Shown one piece after another: positions 1-7,566 of a DNA stretch of 12,194 nucleotides. The stretch is from NCBI GenBank assembly GCA_023424865.1, contig JAFADM010000415.1, positions 1 to 12,194 of the forward strand, in the 5' to 3' direction. Positions within the stretch are counted from its first letter, which is position 1; each line of letters begins with the position of its first letter. The notes beneath the pieces were generated by a model. The model ran no database searches. It saw only the letters and a program-made list of their open reading frames with translations, and was not told the DNA's origin. A program made the position numbers and the translations under genes. Origin of the DNA: Bacillota bacterium (GTDB lineage Bacteria; Bacillota_A; Clostridia; DSM-8532).

Positions 1-2
1 TT

Positions 3-812
3 GCCGCAGTAAGTATGGCGGGAGTAGTAGCCGTCTCTTCCGGGCTGTTCTACTTTTTAATTAAGGATGATATCGTTCATATTAATCAGTATCATGCGCT
101 TACCCGGGGCATCCTGGAAAATTCCGACGACCCGGAGGGAGATCTTGCCAAGCTGGGGATTGATCCGGAGTTTGCCCTTGTTTCCGGTTCCACCTATTAC
201 GATTCCTACGGGCTGGAGGATGCCGAGTCGAACTTGATGCAGGAAGAATTTTACAGAAAATACGGTTTCACAGGTATCATTAAATATTATGTCACCCATC
301 CGGACAGGCTTATGGAAAAGCTGGATATGGCCGCAAGAAACGGTTTTGCCATTCGGCCCGAGGTTATGGGCAACTATGAAAAGCAGGAGGGAAGGAGCTA
401 CGGAGAAAAAACCTCATACTTTACCCTCTGGAGCAGTGCCAAGACGCGCCTTTTCCCCGGAAGCTTCAAATTTGTTCTAGTGTTTTACTTGCTTTTTTAT
501 GGAGTGCTTGCAAAAAGATACATGAAGGCTATGAAAAGCGGTAATACTAGGCAAAGAATAACGCTGGAATTCCTTGCACTGGTTGGGATCATCGGCGTTA
601 TCCAATTTGGCGTGGCCTTTGTGGGCGCCGGGGATGCCGATCTTGGCAAGCATCTTTTCCTGTTCAACCTGTGCTTTGACGTGATGTTTGCAACCCTTGT
701 ACTTTCGGCGCTCCAGAGCCTGCTCAACAGGTCCGGTATTGCTGAAAGGTTGGGTGCTTTTATCTGGAAACCAAAAAGCTCGATATCTGGGTCATCGTCC
801 TCATCGCATTAA
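3..812 (+). CDS. Polytopic membrane protein, C-terminal part (5' end outside window)
   Basis: The frame is open at the left edge (codons from base 3), so the Met at 15 is internal and about 270 residues of a longer protein are visible. A hydrophobic segment comes first, then an extracytoplasmic stretch of roughly 120 residues (features such as HPDRLMEKL and GNYEKQEGRSYGE), then three membrane segments: FKFVLVFYLLFYGVLA, LEFLALVGIIGVIQFGVAFV and LFLFNLCFDVMFATLVLSAL. This layout recalls large GT-C/WsfD-like membrane glycosyltransferases of Firmicutes; that is recollection only, since the catalytic N-terminus is missing. It is the first visible member of the exopolysaccharide operon and leads straight into the GGDEF gene. 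The last residues (SSISGSSSSSH) look like out-of-frame translation: they lie over a hydrophobic segment encoded one frame back, so a frameshift near 773-777 may have created this end. The function is uncertain. Confidence 0.7.
   Translation, partial: AAVSMAGVVAVSSGLFYFLIKDDIVHINQYHALTRGILENSDDPEGDLAKLGIDPEFALVSGSTYYDSYGLEDAESNLMQEEFYRKYGFTGIIKYYVTHPDRLMEKLDMAARNGFAIRPEVMGNYEKQEGRSYGEKTSYFTLWSSAKTRLFPGSFKFVLVFYLLFYGVLAKRYMKAMKSGNTRQRITLEFLALVGIIGVIQFGVAFVGAGDADLGKHLFLFNLCFDVMFATLVLSALQSLLNRSGIAERLGAFIWKPKSSISGSSSSSH
773..777 (+). other. Probable frameshift site joining the first two reading frames
   Basis: At the A5 run, reading one base back changes the translation from WKPKSSISGSSSSSH-stop to WKPKKLDIWVIVLIALTYV, which runs on without interruption into the GGDEF protein. 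The resulting hydrophobic helix and the lysine-rich turn before it look natural, whereas the zero-frame tail is a Ser run ending at 812. Either one A is missing or extra here (mutation or assembly error), or the two polypeptides are made by recoding. The heptamer A AAA AGC is not a good slippery site because the second codon would mispair after slipping, so sequencing error or true mutation is more likely than programmed frameshifting. Confidence 0.5.
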
Positions 813-823
813 CCTATGTCCTT

Positions 824-1603
824 GTGAATTTGTTCAGAATGCTGCCGGACCAATATTATCTGGAGAATCTGCTCATGCTCAGCGTGCTTTTTGCGCTGAT
901 GCTGCTATCTTATTTTGCCGGAACAATACCCGCACTTGGTGCGGGTATTGTCATACTTTTCTTCTATGGCAGCGCCGTACTTTATAAAAATGTCATGCAG
1001 GGTCTGCCCGTTCAAGCCCATTCCTTTATGTGGCTGGTTTTCTTACCCGGCTTCGCTTTCGTTATGGGCGTTATCGGGAACGGGTGCCACAGCCTGCAAA
1101 CAGAAAACCGGCGCCTGCAGAGTATGCTGGGCGAGCTTGCAACCGTGGATGAAACCACGGGTCTTGAAAACACCCAGGCTTTTTATACGGAAGCGGCTCA
1201 ATATATCGGGCTGTCCAAACGCCATAAGCTTCCCTTGAGCCTTATGCTTGTTCGGCTGGTTTATTATGACGATCTTAAAAGCATAGCCGGTGAAAACGGC
1301 ATGAAGGCCCTGCTTAAGAACATCGCCCGTCAGCTTGTTTTAAGCACCAGGGTAGAGGATTCCTGCTACCGGCTGGAGGACGGGCGCACCTTCGGCCTTC
1401 TTCTCTTTACGGATCAGGAAGGGATGGGAGTTATACGCAAACGAATAAGGGAAAACATCAGGGAATTTAATGTTGAAAAGGGCGGGAAAACCCTCCCTGT
1501 GCGTATTGAGCTTAAGATGGGCTCAACTCTTTGTACGGAGGAGATCAAGGATGCCTTAAGCTTAAAGGATCTGGCTGAAAAGGATATGGAATATGACCTT
1601 TAG
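824..1603 (+). CDS. Membrane protein with degenerate GGDEF domain (c-di-GMP receptor, YdaK/PssE-like)
   Basis: The 259-residue product has three membrane segments (about 17-35, 37-54, 67-86), a short coiled linker, and a GGDEF-fold domain from about 105. The domain opening DETTGLENTQAF (109-120) matches the family's DxLTGLxNRxxF. The RxxD inhibitory site is present as R176-V-E-D179, followed by the usual Arg at 183. The GGDEF active-site motif is replaced by EDGRT (185-189), so diguanylate cyclase activity is not expected. By analogy with B. subtilis YdaK and Listeria PssE, it probably binds c-di-GMP and activates the glycosyltransferase encoded two genes downstream, which has no PilZ domain. 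The start is doubtful. GTG 824 has no visible Shine-Dalgarno site, and the frame is open back to 746 over another membrane segment (IWVIVLIALTYVLVNLF) with no ATG, GTG or TTG. YdaK has four membrane segments, so this CDS is probably truncated by a frameshift or fused to the upstream gene. Its end overlaps the next gene by 11 nt. Confidence 0.85.
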   Translation: MNLFRMLPDQYYLENLLMLSVLFALMLLSYFAGTIPALGAGIVILFFYGSAVLYKNVMQGLPVQAHSFMWLVFLPGFAFVMGVIGNGCHSLQTENRRLQSMLGELATVDETTGLENTQAFYTEAAQYIGLSKRHKLPLSLMLVRLVYYDDLKSIAGENGMKALLKNIARQLVLSTRVEDSCYRLEDGRTFGLLLFTDQEGMGVIRKRIRENIREFNVEKGGKTLPVRIELKMGSTLCTEEIKDALSLKDLAEKDMEYDL

Positions 1604-2966
1604 CAAACGGTGCCTGTTTCTTGCCTTATTCGTGAGCCTTTTACTGTGGAATAGGCTTCCTGCCTTTAGCGTGTATACCATTGAAGGTGAGACCATGCCC
1701 GGTGAAAGCCCAAAGGCGCTTCTTTTTTTTGACGGAGGGGAGAGCTTCGACGGCAGCCGGGAAGAGGTTTTAAGCCTTTACAAGCAGCTAAGGGCTGTTT
1801 TTCAAGAGGTGGAAACAGCCTACATCCGTAACTGGGAGACGGTTGAAATTGAAGAGGGAAGCTCTGTTATCCTGGCGGGAGGAAGCCGCCTTACCCTGGA
1901 GGGGCCCTTTATAAAGCTTCTATCTGAACATTCTCCTGCTGTTTTATGGGTTGGCCCGAAAAATACAAAAGCACCGGTACCGGAGGCCTTTATTCATTTT
2001 GATACCTCAAGTCAGGCGGCGGAGTATCTTAGAATGGGCCTTTCCCAAAGCCGTGAGCCAAGCGGTGTTTATTTAACTCTCTACAATGTGAGCCCACTAT
2101 GCGATCTGGATGCTCTTCTAAAGGCATCGGAGCTTTTGAAAAAGAGAAACAGCCCCTTTGCAGCGGAGATTAGGCCTGTTTTCCAGAATACAGACTATGC
2201 CTCCATGGAGGTTTACACGAATGTCCTGAAGGCGCTCCAGGAAGCGGGCGGAACATTTGTGCTGGGCAATCTGGGAAGATGGCGGGCCTCCGATATATGG
2301 GATCAAAGCCTCAAGGGAGAGGCGCCCTTGAGCAGTGAAAGTGAGATGGTTCCGGAAAAGCTCATGGAAACGGCTTTTTTGGCTTACAAGGAGTACGGGA
2401 TTTATCCTGTGGGCTTTGGGGGGCCAACCGATCTCTTCTTTGACAGGGATATGGCCGGAATGCTGGATCATTTCGGGCTGTACCTGGAGGTGGGCTCATG
2501 GCATGGCATGCTTGACGAAACCTATACCCTGCCTGGGTGGAAAGGCAAGTTTATACCTGCTGCCAGCCAATTAAAGGGCTCCCCGGTCGGAAGTGTTTTC
2601 GGTTTGGATGTTTTAAAGGGGCTAACAGAGCTTGAAGAAGTTCTGGAGAATTTGGATCAAAACAGAACAGTGCTTCTGGATTTGAGGGAAACGGCTCCTG
2701 TGGCCGCTTTTTCAGGAAATCAGCTATCAGCGCAGCCCGACGGCTTTTATTTAAACGGAATGAAGCTTGGGGACAGGACAAGCCTGACACCGGCACCAAC
2801 GGAAAGCCCGGCCCCTACTCCCGTACCGGAGGCTGTCAGTGTCGTCAATGAAGGGATACGCCGCATTATTGTTGTGGTATTGATCATGGCGGCCCTTTTC
2901 CTGATTCTGTTTACAGGGGCCTTTATACAAGGAAAAAGACTGGACAGGCGAAAGTACTTGAGGTAA
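1593..2966 (+). CDS. Membrane-anchored extracytoplasmic DUF2334/YdaL-like protein, probable pseudo-deacetylase
   Basis: The 457-residue product has an N-terminal signal or anchor sequence (about 6-26), an extracytoplasmic body, a Pro/Thr-rich linker (399-412), a membrane helix (about 424-446) and a basic cytoplasmic tail (KRLDRRKYLR). Residues 163-175 (LYNVSPLCDLDAL) and RPVFQNT (194-200) fit the DUF2334 pattern LEDVSP-x-DLDxL followed by a xPVY-type strand, as in B. subtilis YdaL of the same operon type. The metal-binding Asp of the LEDV-like motif is Asn165 here. The later His-rich motif (HGYTH-type in active relatives) reads VLGNLGRW at 223-230. No histidine occurs between 137 and 292, so NodB-type deacetylation is unlikely and a polysaccharide-binding or scaffold role fits better. 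The start ATG overlaps the end of the GGDEF gene by 11 nt, with AAAAGGA about 9 nt upstream, which suggests translational coupling. The family call is from motif resemblance. Confidence 0.75.
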   Translation: MTFSKRCLFLALFVSLLLWNRLPAFSVYTIEGETMPGESPKALLFFDGGESFDGSREEVLSLYKQLRAVFQEVETAYIRNWETVEIEEGSSVILAGGSRLTLEGPFIKLLSEHSPAVLWVGPKNTKAPVPEAFIHFDTSSQAAEYLRMGLSQSREPSGVYLTLYNVSPLCDLDALLKASELLKKRNSPFAAEIRPVFQNTDYASMEVYTNVLKALQEAGGTFVLGNLGRWRASDIWDQSLKGEAPLSSESEMVPEKLMETAFLAYKEYGIYPVGFGGPTDLFFDRDMAGMLDHFGLYLEVGSWHGMLDETYTLPGWKGKFIPAASQLKGSPVGSVFGLDVLKGLTELEEVLENLDQNRTVLLDLRETAPVAAFSGNQLSAQPDGFYLNGMKLGDRTSLTPAPTESPAPTPVPEAVSVVNEGIRRIIVVVLIMAALFLILFTGAFIQGKRLDRRKYLR

Positions 2967-2970
2967 GGAT

Positions 2971-4227
2971 ATGAAGCTTTATCTTGCGGATTATTTGTTT
3001 TTATATTGTATGGTGACCATCTGGATGATGCTTCTGGTGAATATTGTACTTACACTAGGAGGGTATGTCTATTATCTTAAAACCCTTAAGCTGAAAGAGG
3101 AAGGGCCTCTTAAAGAGTACCCAAAGGTAAGCCTTATGGTTCCCGCACATAATGAGGAGCGGGTCATTGCCCGTACGGTTGAGGCGCTGCTTAAGCTGGA
3201 TTATCCTAGTGAAAAGCTGGAAATAATAGTAATAAATGATAATTCCTCCGACAGTACCGGAGCTATTCTGGAAGGCATAAAAAAAGAAAATCCTTTGCGT
3301 TCCATGACTCTCATTCATACCGATGCCATAACCGGGGGAAAGGGAAAATCCAATGCCTTGAACCTGGGCCTGGCCCAAAGCACAGGAGATGTCATCGCGA
3401 TATATGACGCCGATAATACCCCGGAGGAAAAAGCACTTAAAATACTTGTCCATACGCTTATGAGGGACTCCAGCCTGGGGGCTGTCATCGGCAAATTTCG
3501 AACCCGCAACAGGGATGTTAATCTCCTCACCCGTTTTATAAATATTGAAACCCTGGGGTTTCAATGGATGGTTCAGGCGGGAAGATGGCAGCTTTTTAAT
3601 CTGTGCACCATTCCGGGAACTAATTTTGTTATACGTAAAAATGCGCTTCTGGAGATGGGAGGCTGGGATACAAAGGCCATTGCCGAGGATACGGAACTCA
3701 GCTTCAGGCTGTATCGGAAGGGCTATCGTATACGGTACATGCCCCTTTCCGTTACCTGGGAGCAGGAGCCTCAGCGGGTGGATGTGTGGATGCGCCAGCG
3801 CAGCCGATGGGTTAAGGGGAATGTGTATGTCCTTGTTAAAAATATGAAGCTGCTCTTTTCCAGGGATTTTCGTTATGTGCGCTTTGACCTTTTATATTTT
3901 GCCTCAGTTTATTTTTTCTTTTTAAGCTCGGCCCTGATTTCAGATATCCTTTTTATACTGGGGATATTAAACCTGATTCAGCTTAATATCAGCGGAAACA
4001 CCGTTCTGCTCTGGTTTATGGCCTATTTGGTTTTTATACTTGAAATTGCCATTACCCTCAGCATGGAAAAGGGGGAGAGCCGCTGGCAAAATATCATGCT
4101 TGTCGCGCTGATGTATTTTACATACTGTCAGCTTTGGCTGGCGGTAGCCGTTAAGGGCATGTGGCATTATTTCCATGATGCTTATAAGGGGCGGGAGGCC
4201 AAATGGGATAAAACCGAACGATTTTAA
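2971..4227 (+). CDS. Processive family 2 glycosyltransferase, BcsA-like polysaccharide synthase (YdaM/PssC-like)
   Basis: This is the catalytic subunit that should polymerise a nucleotide-sugar into an exopolysaccharide and pass it through the membrane. The 418-residue protein has an N-terminal membrane segment (about 10-37) and a GT2 GT-A domain with all the expected motifs: VPAHNEE (57-63), IND90NSSDST, the YDAD metal motif (D146, D148), the general-base motif AED (D240) and the Q-x-x-R-W acceptor motif QRSRW (276-280). These are hallmarks of cellulose, hyaluronan and PNAG synthases. At least three further membrane segments follow (about 306-337, 344-363, 374-397). The protein ends soon after, with no PilZ domain, so c-di-GMP control must come from a partner, presumably the degenerate GGDEF protein. 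It starts 4 nt after the preceding stop, with GAGG at 2960-2963 as the likely ribosome binding site. The sugar specificity cannot be read from the sequence. Confidence 0.93.
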   Translation: MKLYLADYLFLYCMVTIWMMLLVNIVLTLGGYVYYLKTLKLKEEGPLKEYPKVSLMVPAHNEERVIARTVEALLKLDYPSEKLEIIVINDNSSDSTGAILEGIKKENPLRSMTLIHTDAITGGKGKSNALNLGLAQSTGDVIAIYDADNTPEEKALKILVHTLMRDSSLGAVIGKFRTRNRDVNLLTRFINIETLGFQWMVQAGRWQLFNLCTIPGTNFVIRKNALLEMGGWDTKAIAEDTELSFRLYRKGYRIRYMPLSVTWEQEPQRVDVWMRQRSRWVKGNVYVLVKNMKLLFSRDFRYVRFDLLYFASVYFFFLSSALISDILFILGILNLIQLNISGNTVLLWFMAYLVFILEIAITLSMEKGESRWQNIMLVALMYFTYCQLWLAVAVKGMWHYFHDAYKGREAKWDKTERF

Positions 4228-4237
4228 AAGGAGGGGG

Positions 4238-6370
4238 ATGGATTTTATGATGGTGAAGCGGGGAGCGGCCCTTGTGCTGGCAGTCCTGATTATGCTCACA
4301 AGCCTTGTGGGAAGCAGTATAAGCCTTGGAGAGATAAAAAGCAGTACGGCTTATTCGAATACAGTCTACGAAAAAACCTTTGCTCTTAACAGGGAATTGG
4401 CGTTTAAGGGGGTTATGAACGGGGACCGCATGTACTTTACGGTAGATTCCTACTGGAAAGCCGAGGGCGGAGAAATCGTTCTCTCTATTACCCAAAGCGC
4501 TCTTCTTGACAGGGGGCTTTCCACCCTCACCCTGTCGGTAAACGGCAGCCCTGTCCATTCGGCCCGTCTGGATTTTCCCGAAACCCAGCCCGGAGTTTTA
4601 AAAGTCCAGATACCCGGAGATTATTTAAAGGAAGGGATAAATGAGCTTAAGACGGAAACCTATACCCGTATTTCGGATAAGCCTTGTGCCGACGATGTTA
4701 ATGAGGGCAACTGGGTTAAGGTTCACAAGGAGTCCTATGTTTCCCTTCGATTTCGTGAGGAAAGGCCCAGCGGCTTACTTTCCCAGTATCCCTATCCCTT
4801 TGTCAGAGCGGCAGATGAGTGGGGAACTGGAGACACGGTGCTGCTGCTTCCTGAAAATCCGGACAAGGAGGAGCTTGCAGCTGCGCTTAAGCTTTCGGCA
4901 GGTCTGGGAAAGCTGTCGGGCAACAGGGATCTGGATCTTAATCTTTCCTTTTATTCAGCAGAAGAGGAAGGCCGTCTGACAGGAAAAAACATTCTTTATG
5001 TTGGAAAAGAAGATCAAGCACCTGAGGCTATTTTAAAGGCCATGCCCCAGGATTACGCCGCCAATGTGACGCAAGGGGCTATCCTTTTTACGGCGCCCTC
5101 TCCATACGATAAGAACGCTCTTCTTTTGGGCATGGTGGCAAAAGGGGATGGAGAGGCTCTTGATAAAGCAGTCCGGCTCCTTCAAAATGAAGACCTCTTA
5201 TCTCAGATAAAGGATGATACCTGTCTGGTGCTTCCGGATGCCAAAACAGATATCCTTGTGGAATTGCCCGAAGCGACCCTTACTCTGAAGGACCTGGGCT
5301 ATGCCGGGGGAATTACCCTTACCGGTCCCTACCATCAGCAGGCCGTGATTGGCATAAGCCTGCCCAAAAACAGAAAGCCCCAGTCGGGTGCCCGTTTGGA
5401 GCTTTATTTCAGATACGCGGGCAATCTTAACTTTGAGCGTTCACTGGTAACGGCTTACTTAAGCGGAACGCCCATAGGCAGCAAAAGACTGGAGGCTGCT
5501 CATCAAAACGGGGATGTTCTTACACTGGACATACCGGCGGATGTTCCCTCCGGCAGTTATCTGGAATTAACCCTGGCCTTTGAGCTGGAGCTTATTGGGG
5601 ATGAATGTACCTTTAGGAGAGAGGATATGCCCTGGGCTTATGTGGATCCCTCTTCCTTTATTCATGTTCCCACCCGGACGGAGAACGACTTGCTTTTTGA
5701 GAACTATCCGTGGCCCCTTATAAGGGAAGGACGGTTTAATGCCGTATCGGTGGTGCTTCCCAAAAAAACCTCCGATATGAATCTGGAGCTCCTGGCCAAT
5801 GTTTTCGCCTTTATGGGAAGAAGCCTTATTTTTAACGACGGTGAGTTGAAAGTGGTATGGGATGAGGATTTCAACGATGGGGACAAAAATGCCAATTTTG
5901 TACTGGCAGGCACCCCTTCTCAGCTCGAGTCCCTGAAAACACTGAATGGCGCACTGCTTTTCAAATATAACAGTGATTTTACCCGCTTTATCTCCAATGA
6001 GAAAAGGCTCCTGACAGAGAGCTATGCCCAAACACTGGCATCCCTGCAGCTTTTAGCTTCTCCTTACAGCACCGGCAGGGGGATTTTTATTCTGACGGCT
6101 CCCAGGATTCAAAGCCTGAGCTTGTTAAAAAATTATCTTACCGAATCCGATAAAAACTATAACCTTCTGGGAAACGCCACTCTGGCCGAACCCGGGGGCA
6201 CCCTGGCCAATCACTATTTTATAAAAAAGGGAAGCGCGTCGGGAGGTATATCGGAAAATGTGCCTGAGAACAATCAAACGGCGTTGTTTTTCATCATTAC
6301 CCTCGGTTCCCTGCTCCTGTTTCTCATTCTGGCTTTAATACTCTACAGAAGAAGACACAGGGTCCGGTAG
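4238..6370 (+). CDS. BcsB-like extracytoplasmic polysaccharide synthase subunit (YdaN/PssD-like)
   Basis: BcsB-type proteins sit outside the membrane next to the synthase, guide the emerging chain, and help activity through a C-terminal membrane anchor. The product (710 residues from this start) has a signal peptide (VKRGAALVLAVLIMLTSLVGSS), a long beta-rich body and a C-terminal membrane helix (LFFIITLGSLLLFLILALIL) before a basic tail (YRRRHRVR). Typical family features are an N-terminal carbohydrate-binding-like domain (LTLSVNGSPVHSARL), the segment DDVNEGNWVKV, and later FRREDMPWAYVDPSSFIHVP. Length and topology suit the family. An in-frame ATG at 4175 overlaps the glycosyltransferase gene and has no ribosome binding site. 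AGGAGG at 4229-4234 points to 4238 (very close), 4247 or 4250 as the start, and the signal peptide works with any of them. The gene begins 10 nt after the glycosyltransferase stop. Confidence 0.88.
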   Translation: MDFMMVKRGAALVLAVLIMLTSLVGSSISLGEIKSSTAYSNTVYEKTFALNRELAFKGVMNGDRMYFTVDSYWKAEGGEIVLSITQSALLDRGLSTLTLSVNGSPVHSARLDFPETQPGVLKVQIPGDYLKEGINELKTETYTRISDKPCADDVNEGNWVKVHKESYVSLRFREERPSGLLSQYPYPFVRAADEWGTGDTVLLLPENPDKEELAAALKLSAGLGKLSGNRDLDLNLSFYSAEEEGRLTGKNILYVGKEDQAPEAILKAMPQDYAANVTQGAILFTAPSPYDKNALLLGMVAKGDGEALDKAVRLLQNEDLLSQIKDDTCLVLPDAKTDILVELPEATLTLKDLGYAGGITLTGPYHQQAVIGISLPKNRKPQSGARLELYFRYAGNLNFERSLVTAYLSGTPIGSKRLEAAHQNGDVLTLDIPADVPSGSYLELTLAFELELIGDECTFRREDMPWAYVDPSSFIHVPTRTENDLLFENYPWPLIREGRFNAVSVVLPKKTSDMNLELLANVFAFMGRSLIFNDGELKVVWDEDFNDGDKNANFVLAGTPSQLESLKTLNGALLFKYNSDFTRFISNEKRLLTESYAQTLASLQLLASPYSTGRGIFILTAPRIQSLSLLKNYLTESDKNYNLLGNATLAEPGGTLANHYFIKKGSASGGISENVPENNQTALFFIITLGSLLLFLILALILYRRRHRVR

Positions 6371-6417
6371 CCTTATAATAAAGCCTTTTCCCTTTTTGTA
6401 AGGGGGTGAAAACCCGT

Positions 6418-7518
6418 ATGGATCCTGGAACAAGGTATTTGAAAAGGGGAGTCATTATAGTTTTAGTCCTGATTTTGGTTTTGCCCATAATCCGGACCGG
6501 ATCGTGGTACGAAACAAAAAGGGAAGAAAAACCGTTCTGGCAGTCTAAAATAAAGTCCGGAAGCCTGTCGGTAGACTATTCAGAGCAGCAGGTTTTGTCG
6601 GACATTGAAAGGCTTGGCCTTAATACCGTAACCGTTCCCGTTATGGTACTTGTGGAAGATGCCCGCTCCTCTTATATGGAGCTGGACAGGGAGAGTGTGG
6701 ACAGGGCGGTCACGCTTATCCAACTCCTTAAAAAAAGCGGGATTGGTGTTATTCTGGAGCCTTATCCGTGGATTGACGGAGGAAGGGTGTATGAAACGGT
6801 GTGGGACCCGGAGGAACCCCGGATTTTTTTCCAGCAATGGCGGGAGAGCGTTATTGCACCGCTTATAAAGGAGATTGCCGTACCCTTAAAGACGGAAGCC
6901 TTTTGCATGGGAGCCAACCTTGTTAAGCTTGAAGGCTGGAAGGACCAGTGGCTTGCCCTTTTAAAGGATATTCGAGAACTTTATGGAGGAGCAGTTACCT
7001 ATCGTATAAACTGGTGGGCGACAGCCCGGTGGGAAACCGGGGCAGATACGAAAAAAGTTTCACGGCGCTATGATGCCCTTTTAAACAGTGAGCTGCTGGC
7101 TAAATTAGACTTTATCTCCATTGCGGCCTATTTCGAGCTGTCGGAGGAGCCTGTAAACACGGTAGAAGCCCTGGAGGAGGCTCTTGTGAATTCGGAGGTT
7201 TATAACAGGGGACAGAATATTTTAGGTGAAATTCAAGGGCTTCATTCAGTCTTTAACAAGCCCATTTTCTTTGGTGAGCTGGGCTTCCCAAGAAGGGAGC
7301 ACGCGGCTACCCAGCCCTGGAACCCGGAGCCTTCCCTGGTGGAAGACGGCTCCGAGCAGGCCCGTTGCTTTGAAGCATACCGGAGGACCTTTACCATGGA
7401 CTGGTTTCTTGGCTTTTCCGTTTTTGCGGTGGGGAACCGCGGGGAGGACAAAAACTTTTATCCTTCAGATGAAAGCGCCCGGATAATTCGCGGCTGGTTT
7501 GCCGAAGCTCCAGAATAG
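6418..7518 (+). CDS. Membrane-anchored GH113-like (GH-A clan) TIM-barrel protein lacking the acid/base Glu
   Basis: The 366-residue product has an N-terminal anchor (about 10-25, GVIIVLVLILVLPII) followed by a single (beta/alpha)8-type domain facing outward. The order of motifs fits glycoside hydrolase family 113 (beta-mannanase-like): GLNTVTVPV (67-75), ILEPYPWIDGG, FCMGANLVKLEGW, TYRINWW, LDFISIAAYFEL and FFGELGFPRR. The Glu of GELG (E287) would be the nucleophile. The acid/base position, normally Glu in a GxEL motif, is Asn167 (codon AAC) in MGANL, and the last barrel strand lacks the usual Trp. Ordinary hydrolysis is therefore doubtful, and the protein may bind or shape the polymer. It closes the exopolysaccharide operon, in the role that a GH8-like protein plays in ydaJ-type loci. 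I prefer ATG 6418 because AAGGGGGTGA (6400-6409) lies about 8 nt upstream; GTG 6406 is an in-frame alternative inside that site. The family call is from memory of motifs. Confidence 0.75.
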   Translation: MDPGTRYLKRGVIIVLVLILVLPIIRTGSWYETKREEKPFWQSKIKSGSLSVDYSEQQVLSDIERLGLNTVTVPVMVLVEDARSSYMELDRESVDRAVTLIQLLKKSGIGVILEPYPWIDGGRVYETVWDPEEPRIFFQQWRESVIAPLIKEIAVPLKTEAFCMGANLVKLEGWKDQWLALLKDIRELYGGAVTYRINWWATARWETGADTKKVSRRYDALLNSELLAKLDFISIAAYFELSEEPVNTVEALEEALVNSEVYNRGQNILGEIQGLHSVFNKPIFFGELGFPRREHAATQPWNPEPSLVEDGSEQARCFEAYRRTFTMDWFLGFSVFAVGNRGEDKNFYPSDESARIIRGWFAEAPE

Positions 7519-7566
7519 GGAAAACCCGGGCGCTTCAAAGTGATTTTATATCAGTCAATTTAAAGC

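Noticed and set aside
773..779. Programmed -1 frameshift at A AAA AGC between the first two genes
   Set aside because: The second codon would mispair after slipping (AGC to AAG), and I see no evident stimulatory stem. An indel or mutation is the simpler reading.
3055..3564. Minus-strand ORF of 169 codons opposite the glycosyltransferase
   Set aside because: It is fully antisense to a well-supported GT2 gene with all catalytic motifs, and its translation resembles no protein I know.
4175..4237. Upstream ATG at 4175 as the start of the BcsB-like gene
   Set aside because: It would overlap the glycosyltransferase by 53 nt, has no ribosome binding site and would put a charged extension before the signal peptide.
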